A stretch of 41,725 nt of DNA from Ignavibacteriota bacterium (GCA_026390735.1 JAPLFJ010000023.1:1-41725), one strand, 5' to 3'; numbered from the stretch's first letter, positions 7,177 through 15,239 are shown. Notes: generated by a model from the letters alone, not told the origin. A program made the numbers and translations.

Positions 7177-7938
7177 TCAATCTTCTGTTTTCAGGGTAAT
7201 ACCATTCCATTTCTTTTTCTTATCCTCATCGGGCATATAGTCGAAAAGTTCCTCGAAGAAAGTATCAGACCATTCGTATTTATTCTTTAAATCATTAAAC
7301 TTTATGGCGGCAACCATAACGTATGCCTTTTCGGCTAAGTATTTTTCCTGACGGATTATATGATCCGGACGAAATTTAACGGGGATAAAACCATCGGGAG
7401 ATTCGTTTTCAATTGTCTGGAATGTAGTATCGGCTGTAATGGTTTTTTCTCTTACCCGACCCTCGTGGGAATAAGCGAATAATCTGTCGAGAATAAAGAC
7501 ACAGAATAATACATAAGGCGGTTCGAGATGTTTAGGGTTGGCACGTTCAAGTTTAAACTCAAAAGAAATATCCATTTCATCCATTGTAATATTCCTCACG
7601 AGCATTTTATCGTCACAATTTGGCGTGAATCCAGATCCGGGGAGAATACGTTCATATTCAACGAAAGGCTGATTCCTTATCATAAGTCTGGTGTTATTAT
7701 TCAGACCATCGGCATCAATTGCTCTCCAGAAAGCCTGAATCTTTTTGTCTTTACGCAACTTTGAATTAAGTCTTTGTCTTCGGGAGAATATTTTGCGTGT
7801 AAGCTTCACTTTATCGCTCTTAGTTTTGTATCTAAGGGGTTTAGCAGAGACATAAACCTTGCCATATCTCAGACGGGAAACTATAGTCCCGATTTTCCCT
7901 CTAAGGAATCCAAAAACACCGCTATCAAATTGTGCCAT
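7177..7938 (-). CDS. DUF6266-like protein
   Basis: 253 residues. The N-terminus (FDSGVFGFLRGKIGTIVSRL, then GKVYVSAKP) resembles the opening of DUF6266 proteins, which are common in Bacteroidota as small families of unknown role. Residues 40-75 are highly basic, rich in Lys and Arg. The rest looks like mixed beta strands with no motif I know. The 5' leader holds a 10-bp perfect hairpin (7963-7986) and a promoter at 7996-8026. Assignment rests on N-terminal resemblance only. Confidence 0.5.
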   Translation of the reverse strand: MAQFDSGVFGFLRGKIGTIVSRLRYGKVYVSAKPLRYKTKSDKVKLTRKIFSRRQRLNSKLRKDKKIQAFWRAIDADGLNNNTRLMIRNQPFVEYERILPGSGFTPNCDDKMLVRNITMDEMDISFEFKLERANPKHLEPPYVLFCVFILDRLFAYSHEGRVREKTITADTTFQTIENESPDGFIPVKFRPDHIIRQEKYLAEKAYVMVAAIKFNDLKNKYEWSDTFFEELFDYMPDEDKKKKWNGITLKTED

Positions 7939-7962
7939 AACCTGATGATTTATTTAAGAGAA

Positions 7963-7986
7963 AATAGTAAATTAGTATTTACTATT
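7963..7986. promoter_or_regulatory. Perfect inverted repeat in the leader of the DUF6266-like gene
   Basis: AATAGTAAAT (7963-7972) and ATTTACTATT (7977-7986) around a 4-nt loop, 25 bp upstream of the ATG at 7938. The half-site AATAGTA/TACTATT occurs again as an inverted pair at 8314-8336. It could be an operator or an RNA hairpin in the leader. Confidence 0.4.
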
Positions 7987-7995
7987 GAATGAAAT

Positions 7996-8026
7996 AAAAG
8001 CTAAGTGGGAAAATTTTATTTTTCAA
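7996..8026 (-). promoter_or_regulatory. Promoter of the DUF6266-like gene
   Basis: On the minus strand: TTGAAA (plus 8021-8026), 17-bp spacer, TAGCTTTT (plus 7996-8003), one base from the Bacteroidota -7 element TAnnTTTG. Its -35 lies 6 bp from the -35 of the divergent promoter at 8033, so the two are back to back. Confidence 0.55.
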
Positions 8027-8032
8027 AAAGAC

Positions 8033-8063
8033 TTGACAAAAGAAAGATAATATATTATATTTG
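8033..8063 (+). promoter_or_regulatory. Strong promoter with no protein gene close downstream
   Basis: TTGACA (8033-8038), a spacer of exactly 17 bp, and TATATTTG (8056-8063), matching both the sigma-70 -35 and the Bacteroidota TAnnTTTG -7 element. No convincing coding sequence follows until 8948. The promoter at 22590 has the same build. Confidence 0.75.
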
Positions 8064-8167
8064 TATACTCAATAAATCAGGGGAACATAATCAAATGTTA
8101 GCAGTATAAACTGCAACAACCTCTGAAAAGACCGAAAAACAACCTTTCAAAAAAAGAATCAAGAAAA

Positions 8168-8206
8168 TGGCGTAGATGTGGCGTACTGCTGGCGTGAATC
8201 TGGCGT
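8168..8206 (+). repeat. Four TGGCGT units at exact 11-nt period
   Basis: TGGCGT occurs at 8168, 8179, 8190 and 8201, always followed by five unrelated bases. The period is exactly 11 nt, about one turn of B-DNA, so a protein reading TGGCGT would meet all four copies on one face. It begins about 100 nt downstream of the inferred transcription start. Confidence 0.85.
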
Positions 8207-8371
8207 ATTTCTCTCGAGATTATCTCCTTAATAGGTCGAGAGAACGTCGATACTCATCCCTTAAAAGGGATACGCTTTTCCTCCATATACATTCAAATCT
8301 TATGATAAAACATTACTATTGTAATACATAATAGTAGTATAGTGACTATATTACTGAGGACAGCCAGTACA

Positions 8372-8388
8372 GCAACCTAGAAGGTTGC
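8372..8388. repeat. GCAACCT palindrome, copy 1
   Basis: GCAACCT-AGA-AGGTTGC forms a 7-bp hairpin. A near copy, CAACCT-GA-AGGTTG, lies at 8438-8451. Short CAACCT palindromes of this type look like small dispersed repeats. Both copies are in the gene-free region. Confidence 0.6.
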
Positions 8389-8437
8389 CTTACCCTTAAA
8401 ATAACGCAATACAAACATCCTGCTTGTGATGGTGTAA

Positions 8438-8451
8438 CAACCTGAAGGTTG
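8438..8451. repeat. CAACCT palindrome, copy 2
   Basis: CAACCT (8438-8443), two loop bases, AGGTTG (8446-8451). Same core as 8372-8388, 66 bp further on. Confidence 0.55.
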
Positions 8452-8490
8452 CATTAAACTCTTAAATAGTAACATAGACTTAATACTTGA

Positions 8491-8947
8491 TATGAAAAGG
8501 AGAATCAATTATATAATTATGTTCAGATTCTTAATAAATAAGTTGATTTTTCAAACAAAACAAACTAATTTATGTTGGGGTCAAGAAGGGTATTTAGGAA
8601 ATGGGGTTGATGTATGTTCTTTAACATTGCCGGGATTTCTTTTTATGAATTTGACTCAATTGTCGGTTTATCCAATATTTGTTACAATTCTCAGTATTAA
8701 CCAAAAATGTATTCAAATCTAATCAAATTTATACTGCCAATTTGTTTATTGACAAAACAATGTTATTATACCGGAAATCCAGAGTCATTAAATATTATCA
8801 TAGGATGATAATATTTACAATTTTACAATTTATATTTTATTATAAATAATTAAATAATGAGGGATACATTTAAAATACTAAAAACAAGAAATAAATTTTT
8901 CAAATACATATATATTTTGTATCCTTTACGAAAACAGGTTTAAGCAA
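8491..8947. other. AT-rich stretch without a supported gene
   Basis: A 76-codon frame (8492-8722) is present, but its product (Leu/Ile/Phe rich, no motif, no ribosome binding site) is not convincing. A TTGACA at 8749-8754 has no -10 at a usable distance. Nothing else is recognisable. Confidence 0.4.
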
Positions 8948-9148
8948 ATGGATAAAGTTGACAGACCCTACAAATATTCATTTCATACAGTAATTCGCAG
9001 AGACGGCAGAATAAAAGGATACTTCGTTTCTTTTGACTTCACAAAAGATGCAATGACAGAAATCTGCAGACTCGATAGAGTCGGCGAAATAGAAATCGTC
9101 CCAATAACAGTTTCATCATTGCTAAGAGCAGAACAGCATAAGCATTAA
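8948..9148 (+). CDS. Small protein of unknown function
   Basis: 66 residues, balanced charge, with beta-type strands (YKYSFHTVIRRDGRIKGYFV, GEIEIVPITV) around an RRDGRIKG turn. No signal peptide or membrane segment. Amino-acid composition looks like a real folded protein, unlike the frame before it. No ribosome binding site is clear. I do not recognise the family. Confidence 0.45.
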   Translation: MDKVDRPYKYSFHTVIRRDGRIKGYFVSFDFTKDAMTEICRLDRVGEIEIVPITVSSLLRAEQHKH

Positions 9149-9269
9149 CAGTTTTATTTCTTCCCTAGCGGAGAATGGGAAGGACGAAAAAGCAAGATAA
9201 GATTAAAGAATATTATAATAAATAAAGCTTAAATTAATTAGTTTTTATCTAAATTAAAAAGGTCAATTA
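9149..9269. other. Short intergenic region with a hairpin
   Basis: CTTCCC (9160-9165) pairs with GGGAAG (9177-9182). It is followed by AT-rich sequence and lacks a T-run, so it is not a clear terminator. Confidence 0.35.
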
Positions 9270-9605
9270 ATGTATTACAAAATATCTCTCCCAAAAAATG
9301 GTAAAATTATAAAAGATAACTTGTTGAAGCATTTTGAACTGATTGAAATAAATCATAAAACCGCCAGAGGCGAAACTAGAAATATTTCCTTACATTGTAA
9401 ATATGACTTTACACCTGTTGATTTGGATAAATTCTATAACGAAGAAATTGATATATACTTAAAAATAGATGAAGAAACAGATAAAGTGAAAAAATTTATT
9501 AATGATTATGGATTTAAAAAAGTAGATAAATTGCCAAAAGAAGCTAATATAATTTGCGGGAATGAAAATCCAGTTTGCATGAGACTAAACTGGAATAAAA
9601 GATAG
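9270..9605 (+). CDS. Small protein of unknown function
   Basis: 111 residues, rich in Lys and acidic residues and AT-rich in base composition. It has no signal peptide. Two stretches look like beta strand then helix (ISLHCKYDFTPVDLDKFY and VKKFINDYGFKKVDKLP), and three Cys lie at about 50, 95 and 102. It stands alone in the accessory island, 39 bp before the secreted Asp-box protein. No family was recognised. Confidence 0.5.
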   Translation: MYYKISLPKNGKIIKDNLLKHFELIEINHKTARGETRNISLHCKYDFTPVDLDKFYNEEIDIYLKIDEETDKVKKFINDYGFKKVDKLPKEANIICGNENPVCMRLNWNKR

Positions 9606-9644
9606 AATCCTTATTAATTTGTATTCATAATTAAATATAAAATA

Positions 9645-10925
9645 ATGAAAAGAAAAACTTTACTATTTGCTATTATTATTACTTTGACACTATATTTGTC
9701 GGTTTTAAGTGATAATTGTATTAGCCAATGGGTTAATGTGACCGTTCAAGGTGAGGGTGCCATATATTCCCTTATATCATTTCAGTCAAAAATTTTTGCT
9801 GGAACAGACTATTATGCATATTACTCCCAAGATAACGGAAATACTTGGACTCGTTCTAATGGTATGAATTCTCAACATGTTTATTCATTTGCAGTAAACG
9901 GTAATTATATTTATGCGGGAACAGCTGCTGCTTCTACATTTTTGCCGTCTTTTTATTTCTCTAGTAACGGAATTAACTGGTCTGGAGCTGGTATGGAGTA
10001 CCGCGAAATCAATGCTCTTGCAACCAATGGTAACAATGTTTATGCTGGGGTTTATAATAGTTTTCCGAACTATGGAGGTTTTTATCTCTCTACTAATAAT
10101 GGAATGAACTGGACTAAAACGGCTTTCAATAATTCATACACTGTTGCACCAATTGAAGTTATAGGTAACTATATTTACGTCGGTGCTTATAATTCTTCCA
10201 ACATTCCTGGTCTTTATTTCTCAACAAATAACGGTTATAATTGGACGCAAACTTCTTTAAATAATTGTTATGTTCGTGGGATTAAAGTAATTGGAAATAA
10301 TATTTTTGCAGTAGTTTATTATACAAATAATACAGGAGGAGTATATCGTTCCACTAATAATGGTATCAATTGGGCTGCTACTTCATTGATTGGTGATGTA
10401 AATACTATCGAAGTTGGTGGAAACAATATTTTTGCAGAAACGACATATAATTTATCTAGCGGAACTGGAGGTTTTTATTATTCAACTAATTATGGAACTA
10501 GTTGGGTTCGAAATAATCCAAATTTTAATAGTAATATATATTTAAATAAAATATTATTCGCTAATGATTTTATCTTTATAGGTTCAAGCTCTGGTCTGGA
10601 TCTCTGGCGTCGTCCTTTATCTGAGATTATAGGAATTCAAAACATTAGCTCAGAAATACCTTTAAAATATTCATTATCGCAGAACTATCCAAACCCTTTT
10701 AATCCAACTACAAACTTAAAATTTGATGTTCCAAGAGCAGGTGATGTAAAGATTGTTGTTTATGATTTAATGGGACGCGAAGTGCAAACACTCGTAAATG
10801 AATCACTCAAGCCTGGGACATACGAAATATCATTCGATGGAAGTTTATTAAATAGTGGAGTATATTTTTATATGATTACAGCGGGAAATTATTCTGAATC
10901 AAAAAGAATGTTACTGATTAAATAA
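9645..10925 (+). CDS. Secreted Asp-box (BNR) repeat protein with T9SS sorting domain
   Basis: 426 residues. Signal peptide in the first 30 residues (hydrophobic core FAIIITLTLYLSVL). The body carries about six Asp-box-like motifs of the form S-x-N/D-x-G-x-x-W (SQDNGNTW, SSNGINW, STNNGMNW, STNNGYNW, STNNGINW, STNYGTSW), spaced like blades of a beta propeller. The last 80 residues are a type A T9SS sorting domain starting NYPNPFNPTT and ending with a basic strand. The protein should cross the outer membrane through T9SS and be processed by the PorU/PorV machinery encoded at 22783-27987. Sialidase catalytic residues were not found, so a binding or structural role is more likely. Confidence 0.85.
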   Translation: MKRKTLLFAIIITLTLYLSVLSDNCISQWVNVTVQGEGAIYSLISFQSKIFAGTDYYAYYSQDNGNTWTRSNGMNSQHVYSFAVNGNYIYAGTAAASTFLPSFYFSSNGINWSGAGMEYREINALATNGNNVYAGVYNSFPNYGGFYLSTNNGMNWTKTAFNNSYTVAPIEVIGNYIYVGAYNSSNIPGLYFSTNNGYNWTQTSLNNCYVRGIKVIGNNIFAVVYYTNNTGGVYRSTNNGINWAATSLIGDVNTIEVGGNNIFAETTYNLSSGTGGFYYSTNYGTSWVRNNPNFNSNIYLNKILFANDFIFIGSSSGLDLWRRPLSEIIGIQNISSEIPLKYSLSQNYPNPFNPTTNLKFDVPRAGDVKIVVYDLMGREVQTLVNESLKPGTYEISFDGSLLNSGVYFYMITAGNYSESKRMLLIK

Positions 10926-10976
10926 TTATATTCTATTGCTATAATAAAATGATTTTAAGAAAACAAACTATTTGAT

Positions 10977-12413
10977 ATGTCAATTCCTGATATAGTTGAG
11001 AATAACAGTGAAGAGCAAAAGATGCTGCTTTATGAAGCCGCTTTCGATAAATTTATCTTAAAAGACGACGACGAAGCGGTTGCTATATTAGACGATTTAT
11101 TAGAAATTGATGAAGAAAATGCTGATGCTTATTCAATGCGAGCCACATGTTTAAATAATCTGGGTTTTCATCTTGATGCTATTGATGATTACAGGAAATC
11201 ACTTGAATTAAAAGATGATGCAAATATTAATGGGCTTTGTGGCAACGCATACATGGCTATAGGTGACTATAAGCAAGCTTGTGGTTTTCTAGAAAAAGCT
11301 GTAAATGATGGTTTGAAAATATACAATTTCTCACTTTTGGCCGTAACAGAGTTTCAAGATAATGAATTGATGTTGAAAACAGTAAAGCAAAAAGCGGAAA
11401 AAGAAAATAGGCTTAAGAGAAGAACAAAGACTAAAATAGAATATGATTTAAATTCATCACCAAGGGAAGTTATCAATGCTTTGAAAGATGAATTGAGCAG
11501 ATTTAAAGCAATATTCGAATTAGATCCCGAAAATAAAGAATTAAAAGACTTATATGACGAAAGTAAACAAAAGCTTAAATTATTTAGTATTTTAATTGAC
11601 TATTTGAAAAGAACGGATAACTTCACTATTGAAAATTTAATCAAAGATTTAATGGAAATAGATTATAATTCTATTGAAGCTACAGAACTTGCGACTATGT
11701 ATATAAAAGAATTTGCGAACAATGATAAATTGAATAAACAAATAGTAGAATCAATAAGAGATGAAATGAAAGAATCTATTCGAAATGATTTTAAAGATAT
11801 ATCAGGAAAAGAAATATCAGAAAATTTAAGTAACGAACTTTATGAGATGTTGAAAGAAAAGTACTCAAAAAAATTTGGCGAAGATAAATTATCCTATCTA
11901 AATTTATTATATAAATCATTAATTCAAGTATTTATTGAATCACCTCTATTTCTTGAAGATTCAATTAATGATTTAGAGTCACTAAACCATGATATTAAAA
12001 ATAGAATTCCTAAAGAAGCAACATATCTTGCAATGTACTCAATCATTAAATTTTCTTTAACCTCTAAGAGTGTTATTGAAAAATACGATAGTGAAGATAT
12101 TGGTACCGCTTATCCAATAGCTGTTAAAGAAGCAATAAGTGAATTTGGCTTTTACTATAAAGCTCAAACATTAGATTATGTTGAATACGAATTAAATCAT
12201 AATTATTATGAAATTTGTTTAAAAGACGTAAACGATGCTGATACCAAAGTAAATAAATTAGCACTAAGTTTTATGATGAAAGTTCATCAATTTGACACTA
12301 AAAATTTAGATATCAACAATAAAATTGATGAAGAGAACCTTCTAGGGGTTTATAATATTGGGAAAAAAGTAATTGAGACTGTTAAAGAGTCTTATCGTAG
12401 GACTAATATTTAG
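10977..12413 (+). CDS. TPR-repeat protein of unknown function
   Basis: 478 residues, cytoplasmic by absence of signal peptide. Residues 10-120 contain two to three tetratricopeptide repeats (DEAVAILDDLLEIDEENADA, then LGFHLDAIDDYRKSLELK, then GDYKQACGFLEKAV). The rest is highly charged, helical and coiled-coil-like (ELKDLYDESKQKLKLFSIL; DEMKESIRNDFKDISGKE) with no motif I know. Base composition is more AT-rich than the core genes, as for the rest of this island. Probably a scaffold or adaptor (inference). Confidence 0.65.
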   Translation: MSIPDIVENNSEEQKMLLYEAAFDKFILKDDDEAVAILDDLLEIDEENADAYSMRATCLNNLGFHLDAIDDYRKSLELKDDANINGLCGNAYMAIGDYKQACGFLEKAVNDGLKIYNFSLLAVTEFQDNELMLKTVKQKAEKENRLKRRTKTKIEYDLNSSPREVINALKDELSRFKAIFELDPENKELKDLYDESKQKLKLFSILIDYLKRTDNFTIENLIKDLMEIDYNSIEATELATMYIKEFANNDKLNKQIVESIRDEMKESIRNDFKDISGKEISENLSNELYEMLKEKYSKKFGEDKLSYLNLLYKSLIQVFIESPLFLEDSINDLESLNHDIKNRIPKEATYLAMYSIIKFSLTSKSVIEKYDSEDIGTAYPIAVKEAISEFGFYYKAQTLDYVEYELNHNYYEICLKDVNDADTKVNKLALSFMMKVHQFDTKNLDINNKIDEENLLGVYNIGKKVIETVKESYRRTNI

Positions 12414-12623
12414 TATTACAAAGTAAGGGGTTTAATAAAATATTTTCGTAATATTAATAAATTATTAATAAAAGTGTTTACTTACTTATAATAAGATAAA
12501 GTATGCCATGCCTCTATCTCAAGACAATCTTCTAAACTACTCTTTAATCAGAAAATAATTCTCATCAACTCTTAATAATTTAATTATTAGTTAATATTTT
12601 AGTAAAACAAAGTATATTGAACT

Positions 12624-12746
12624 ATGGAAAAGATTTATGTTATATCAGTTTGCAAAGGTGCTGGTAAGACGACAACTTTGTTTACTTTTCCTCCTACCAA
12701 TGTTGCTTTGGAAGGAGGTCTTATTAATTTGAAAACCTGCTTTTAA
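12624..12746 (+). pseudogene. Micro-frame with a P-loop-like motif
   Basis: A 40-codon frame opens MEKIYVISVCKGAGKTTT and then runs out of similarity, ending KTCF. An N-terminal strand followed by KGxGKTTT is how ParA/MinD-type ATPases begin, and the rest of such a domain is missing, so this may be a gene remnant. A chance match is also possible, since the motif is short. Confidence 0.3.
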
Positions 12747-12776
12747 ACATTATTCGATATATCTATATAAATAGCA

Positions 12777-12807
12777 TTGTTACAGATTGTAATTCTTTGT
12801 AATTTTA
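12777..12807 (+). promoter_or_regulatory. Weak promoter before the antitoxin-like gene
   Basis: TTGTTA (12777-12782), 17-bp spacer, TAATTTTA (12800-12807), one base short of TAnnTTTG. It lies 33 bp before the ATG at 12840. The match is modest. Confidence 0.3.
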
Positions 12808-12839
12808 AAGTGTATTTATAAAACATAAAATTAAATTAT

Positions 12840-13043
12840 ATGATAATAGAAAGAAGTCAGAATAATGAAATATTAATCCGGCTGAAACCAAACATCAATA
12901 AATTTGGATTGCAAAGATTATTGGATTATATAAAATATTTAGAAACAACATCCAAAAGCAAAGCCGTTCAAAGCGAAGTTGACGAAATAGCAGATGAAGT
13001 TACTTCAAACTGGTGGAAGAAAAACCGAAAGCATTTCATTTAA
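12840..13043 (+). CDS. Orphan antitoxin-like small protein
   Basis: 67 residues. The layout (a short beta strand EILIRLKPN, then LQRLLDYIKYLE, then SKAVQSEVDEIADEVTSNWW and a basic tail KKNRKHFI) resembles small Bacteroidota antitoxins that precede RelE/ParE-type or PIN-domain toxins; the ADEV-x-x-x-WWKKN tail is the most telling part. No toxin gene follows: the next gene, 84 bp away, is a large Fe-S membrane protein. It is either a solitary antitoxin or a remnant of a pair. Confidence 0.5.
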   Translation: MIIERSQNNEILIRLKPNINKFGLQRLLDYIKYLETTSKSKAVQSEVDEIADEVTSNWWKKNRKHFI

Positions 13044-13127
13044 AAGTAGACATACCTTCCGCTCTCTTCCTTTATTATATTTTTTCTTAATCTCTAATTA
13101 ATTAACTTCACAAAATTTTAATATCAG

Positions 13128-15140
13128 ATGATAAAAAGTATTCTATTTGCAGTTATTTTAATCGGTGCTGTTTTGTTTTTCCTCTATTCTTTAAGGAATT
13201 TCATTTCTTACATTAAACTCGGTAAGAAGGAAAACAGACTTAACAACATACCGCAAAGGTTAATCAACACTCTGAATATCGCATTCCTGCAGACGAAACT
13301 GTTCAGGAGCAGACTCGCGGGATTCCTCCACTTCTGTATTTACTGGGGTTTTCTTACGTTGTCCCTCGTAATCCTTGAATCAGTATTCGAAGGTTTCTTC
13401 CCGAACTTTTCTTTTCATTTTATCGGAAGAATCTATTCAGTACTTACTTTAACTCAGGATTTCTTCGGAGCACTCGTCTTCTTCGTTGTGCTTTTCTCAT
13501 TAGGCAGAAGATACATTGCAACCCCGAAAAGACTTCAGGTGGATGCTGCTGCACGCAACGATGCTGTACTGATACTCGTTATGATTCTTTTTATTATGAT
13601 TACTATGTTTGGTACCAATGCAGAAAGAATACTTCTCGGTAATTCACACGGGTTCAGACCAATTTCAAATTTCATTGCACATATCATCGGCGGTAACGGA
13701 AGTCATCTGTTTTATGAGATTAACTGGTGGGGACACATTTTAATAGTACTCGGATTCCTGAACTATTTACCATACTCAAAACACTTTCACGTTTTATCGT
13801 CAGTGCCTAATACTTTTCTTTCAAACTTTAAGATTGACAAAAAGAATACTCTTAAGCCTATTAACTTCGAGGATGAAACTATCGAGCAATATGGTGCAAA
13901 AGACATTGAAGATTTAAGCTGGAAGCAACTGCTCGACGGTTATACCTGTACAGAATGCGGAAGATGTACTGAAGTATGTCCTGCAAATTCTACGGGTAAA
14001 CTTTTAAACCCGAAGAAGATTGTTAAACAGGTAAGGAAACGCACAACTGCAAAAGGTCCGCTAGTTATCGGCAAAGTGGAAAAACATCCCGAACTTGATA
14101 AGACTCTCGTTCACGATTACATCACTCAGGAAGAACTCTGGGCTTGCACTACCTGTGCTGCCTGCGTTGAAGAATGTCCTGTGATGATTGACCACGTTAC
14201 AACAATCGTTGAGATGAGAAGAAACCTTACTATGATGGAATCTGCATTCCCGCCTGAACTTAACACAGTCTTTAAGAACCTAGAGAACAATGAATCTCCA
14301 TGGGCATTCCCTCCTGAGCAAAGAAACGACTGGATAGATGAATTTACAGAAGAGATGACAAAAGAAGGAAAAGACCTGAAGATGAAGAAGATGAGTAATG
14401 CAGGTACTGCGGACAATCTGGATGTACTGTTCTGGGTTGGCTGTGCTGGTGCATTCGACAGTCGTTACAAGAATGTAACAAAGTCATTCGCAAAGATTAT
14501 GAATACAGCGGGTGTGACTTTCGGAGTACTTGGCTCAGAAGAGAAATGCAACGGCGATACGGCAAGAAGACTCGGCAATGAATTTCTTGCACAGCAGTTC
14601 ATTCAGCAGAACATCGAAACGTTTAAACGCTACAATATCAAGAAAGTTGTAACTGCCTGTCCTCACTGTCTGCACGCGCTGAAGAATGAATACTCTCAGT
14701 TTGGAGTTGAACTTGAAGTCACACATCACTCGGAGTTTATCAGCAAGCTGATATCAGAAGGAAAGATAAAACCGGAAAAGAAGACTGAACAAAAATACAC
14801 ATACCACGATTCCTGCTATCTTGGAAGATATAATAACATTTACGATTCGCCGAGAAATTCTTTATTAAGCGTACCGGGTCTTGAGATAGTAGAAATGGAC
14901 CGTTCGAAAGATAAGGGATTCTGCTGTGGTGCGGGCGGCGGAAGAATGTTTATGGAAGAGACTGAAGGCAAACGTGTCAACATAGAAAGGACTGAAGAGG
15001 CGTTAAACACAGGTGCATCTACTATAGCATCTGCTTGTCCGTTCTGTATGACAATGCTTACTGACGGCATAAAAGAAAAGGAAAAGACGGATGATGTGAA
15101 GATTAAGGACATAGCTGAAATTATTGCTGAAAGCCTTTAA
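13128..15140 (+). CDS. Membrane Fe-S oxidoreductase, EtfD-like (ETF:menaquinone reductase candidate)
   Basis: 670 residues. The first 260 contain about six membrane helices of the nitrate-reductase-gamma type, expected to hold heme b. Two 4Fe-4S motifs follow: C274-x2-C277-x2-C280-x3-C284 (CTECGRCTEVCP) and C340-x2-C343-x2-C346-x3-C350 (CTTCAACVEECP). Two Cys-rich CCG-type domains end the protein, the first around WVGCAG to ACPHC, the second around HDSCYLGR, GFCCGAGGGRM and ACPFC. This order matches EtfD-type proteins, which pass electrons from EtfAB to menaquinone. etfBA lie 10 kb upstream and no other ETF reductase is in the window, so that role is a sound inference but unproven. Confidence 0.8.
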   Translation: MIKSILFAVILIGAVLFFLYSLRNFISYIKLGKKENRLNNIPQRLINTLNIAFLQTKLFRSRLAGFLHFCIYWGFLTLSLVILESVFEGFFPNFSFHFIGRIYSVLTLTQDFFGALVFFVVLFSLGRRYIATPKRLQVDAAARNDAVLILVMILFIMITMFGTNAERILLGNSHGFRPISNFIAHIIGGNGSHLFYEINWWGHILIVLGFLNYLPYSKHFHVLSSVPNTFLSNFKIDKKNTLKPINFEDETIEQYGAKDIEDLSWKQLLDGYTCTECGRCTEVCPANSTGKLLNPKKIVKQVRKRTTAKGPLVIGKVEKHPELDKTLVHDYITQEELWACTTCAACVEECPVMIDHVTTIVEMRRNLTMMESAFPPELNTVFKNLENNESPWAFPPEQRNDWIDEFTEEMTKEGKDLKMKKMSNAGTADNLDVLFWVGCAGAFDSRYKNVTKSFAKIMNTAGVTFGVLGSEEKCNGDTARRLGNEFLAQQFIQQNIETFKRYNIKKVVTACPHCLHALKNEYSQFGVELEVTHHSEFISKLISEGKIKPEKKTEQKYTYHDSCYLGRYNNIYDSPRNSLLSVPGLEIVEMDRSKDKGFCCGAGGGRMFMEETEGKRVNIERTEEALNTGASTIASACPFCMTMLTDGIKEKEKTDDVKIKDIAEIIAESL

Positions 15141-15172
15141 TTAGTTTGGTGTTAACATTTTTCACTAATTAA
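15137..15172. other. Hairpin after the Fe-S protein gene
   Basis: TTAATTAGT (15137-15145) pairs with ACTAATTAA (15164-15172); the loop contains the palindrome TGTTAACA (15150-15157). There is no T-run, so it may be a weak terminator, mRNA 3' stabiliser or operator for metK. Confidence 0.35.
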
Positions 15173-15239
15173 TGCGATTTATTTTTCATAAATTATATTA
15201 ATAACAATTTAAACAATTTAATAACTTTAATAAAACATT

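Larger units (their letters stand above)
8064..8490 (+). ncRNA. Candidate noncoding RNA or regulatory region downstream of a strong promoter
   Basis: About 430 nt follow the 8033 promoter without a believable gene; the longest ATG frame here is 51 codons (8177-8332) and looks like nothing known. The stretch is dense in local structure: CTCTCGA (8211-8217) with TCGAGAG (8236-8242); ATCCCTT-AA-AAGGGAT (8256-8271); TACTATT (8314-8320) with AATAGTA (8330-8336); TATAGT-G-ACTATA (8338-8350); and two related palindromes at 8372-8388 and 8438-8451. It also carries the TGGCGT array at 8168-8206. No known RNA family was recognised, and no T-run terminator is obvious. Confidence 0.4.
12414..12839. other. 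AT-rich gene-poor region
   Basis: Mostly AT-rich sequence with short direct and inverted runs (TAATATTAATAAATTATTAA). It holds one micro-frame with a P-loop-like motif (12624-12746) and a weak promoter at 12777-12807. No terminator for the upstream TPR gene is visible. Confidence 0.5.

Noticed and set aside
8177-8332. 51-codon ATG frame across the TGGCGT array
   Set aside because: The 11-nt period of the array is not a multiple of three and the product resembles nothing known; kept only as an alternative to the RNA hypothesis.
8492-8722. 76-codon frame with many Leu/Ile/Phe
   Set aside because: No ribosome binding site, no motif, low-complexity composition of AT-rich noncoding DNA.
8749-8770. 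TTGACA-containing promoter
   Set aside because: No -10 element at 16-18 bp; the TATTATA that follows is too close.
15141-15239. Possible SAM riboswitch before metK
   Set aside because: The leader is only 99 bp, AT-rich, with a single 9-bp hairpin; no conserved SAM riboswitch core was found.
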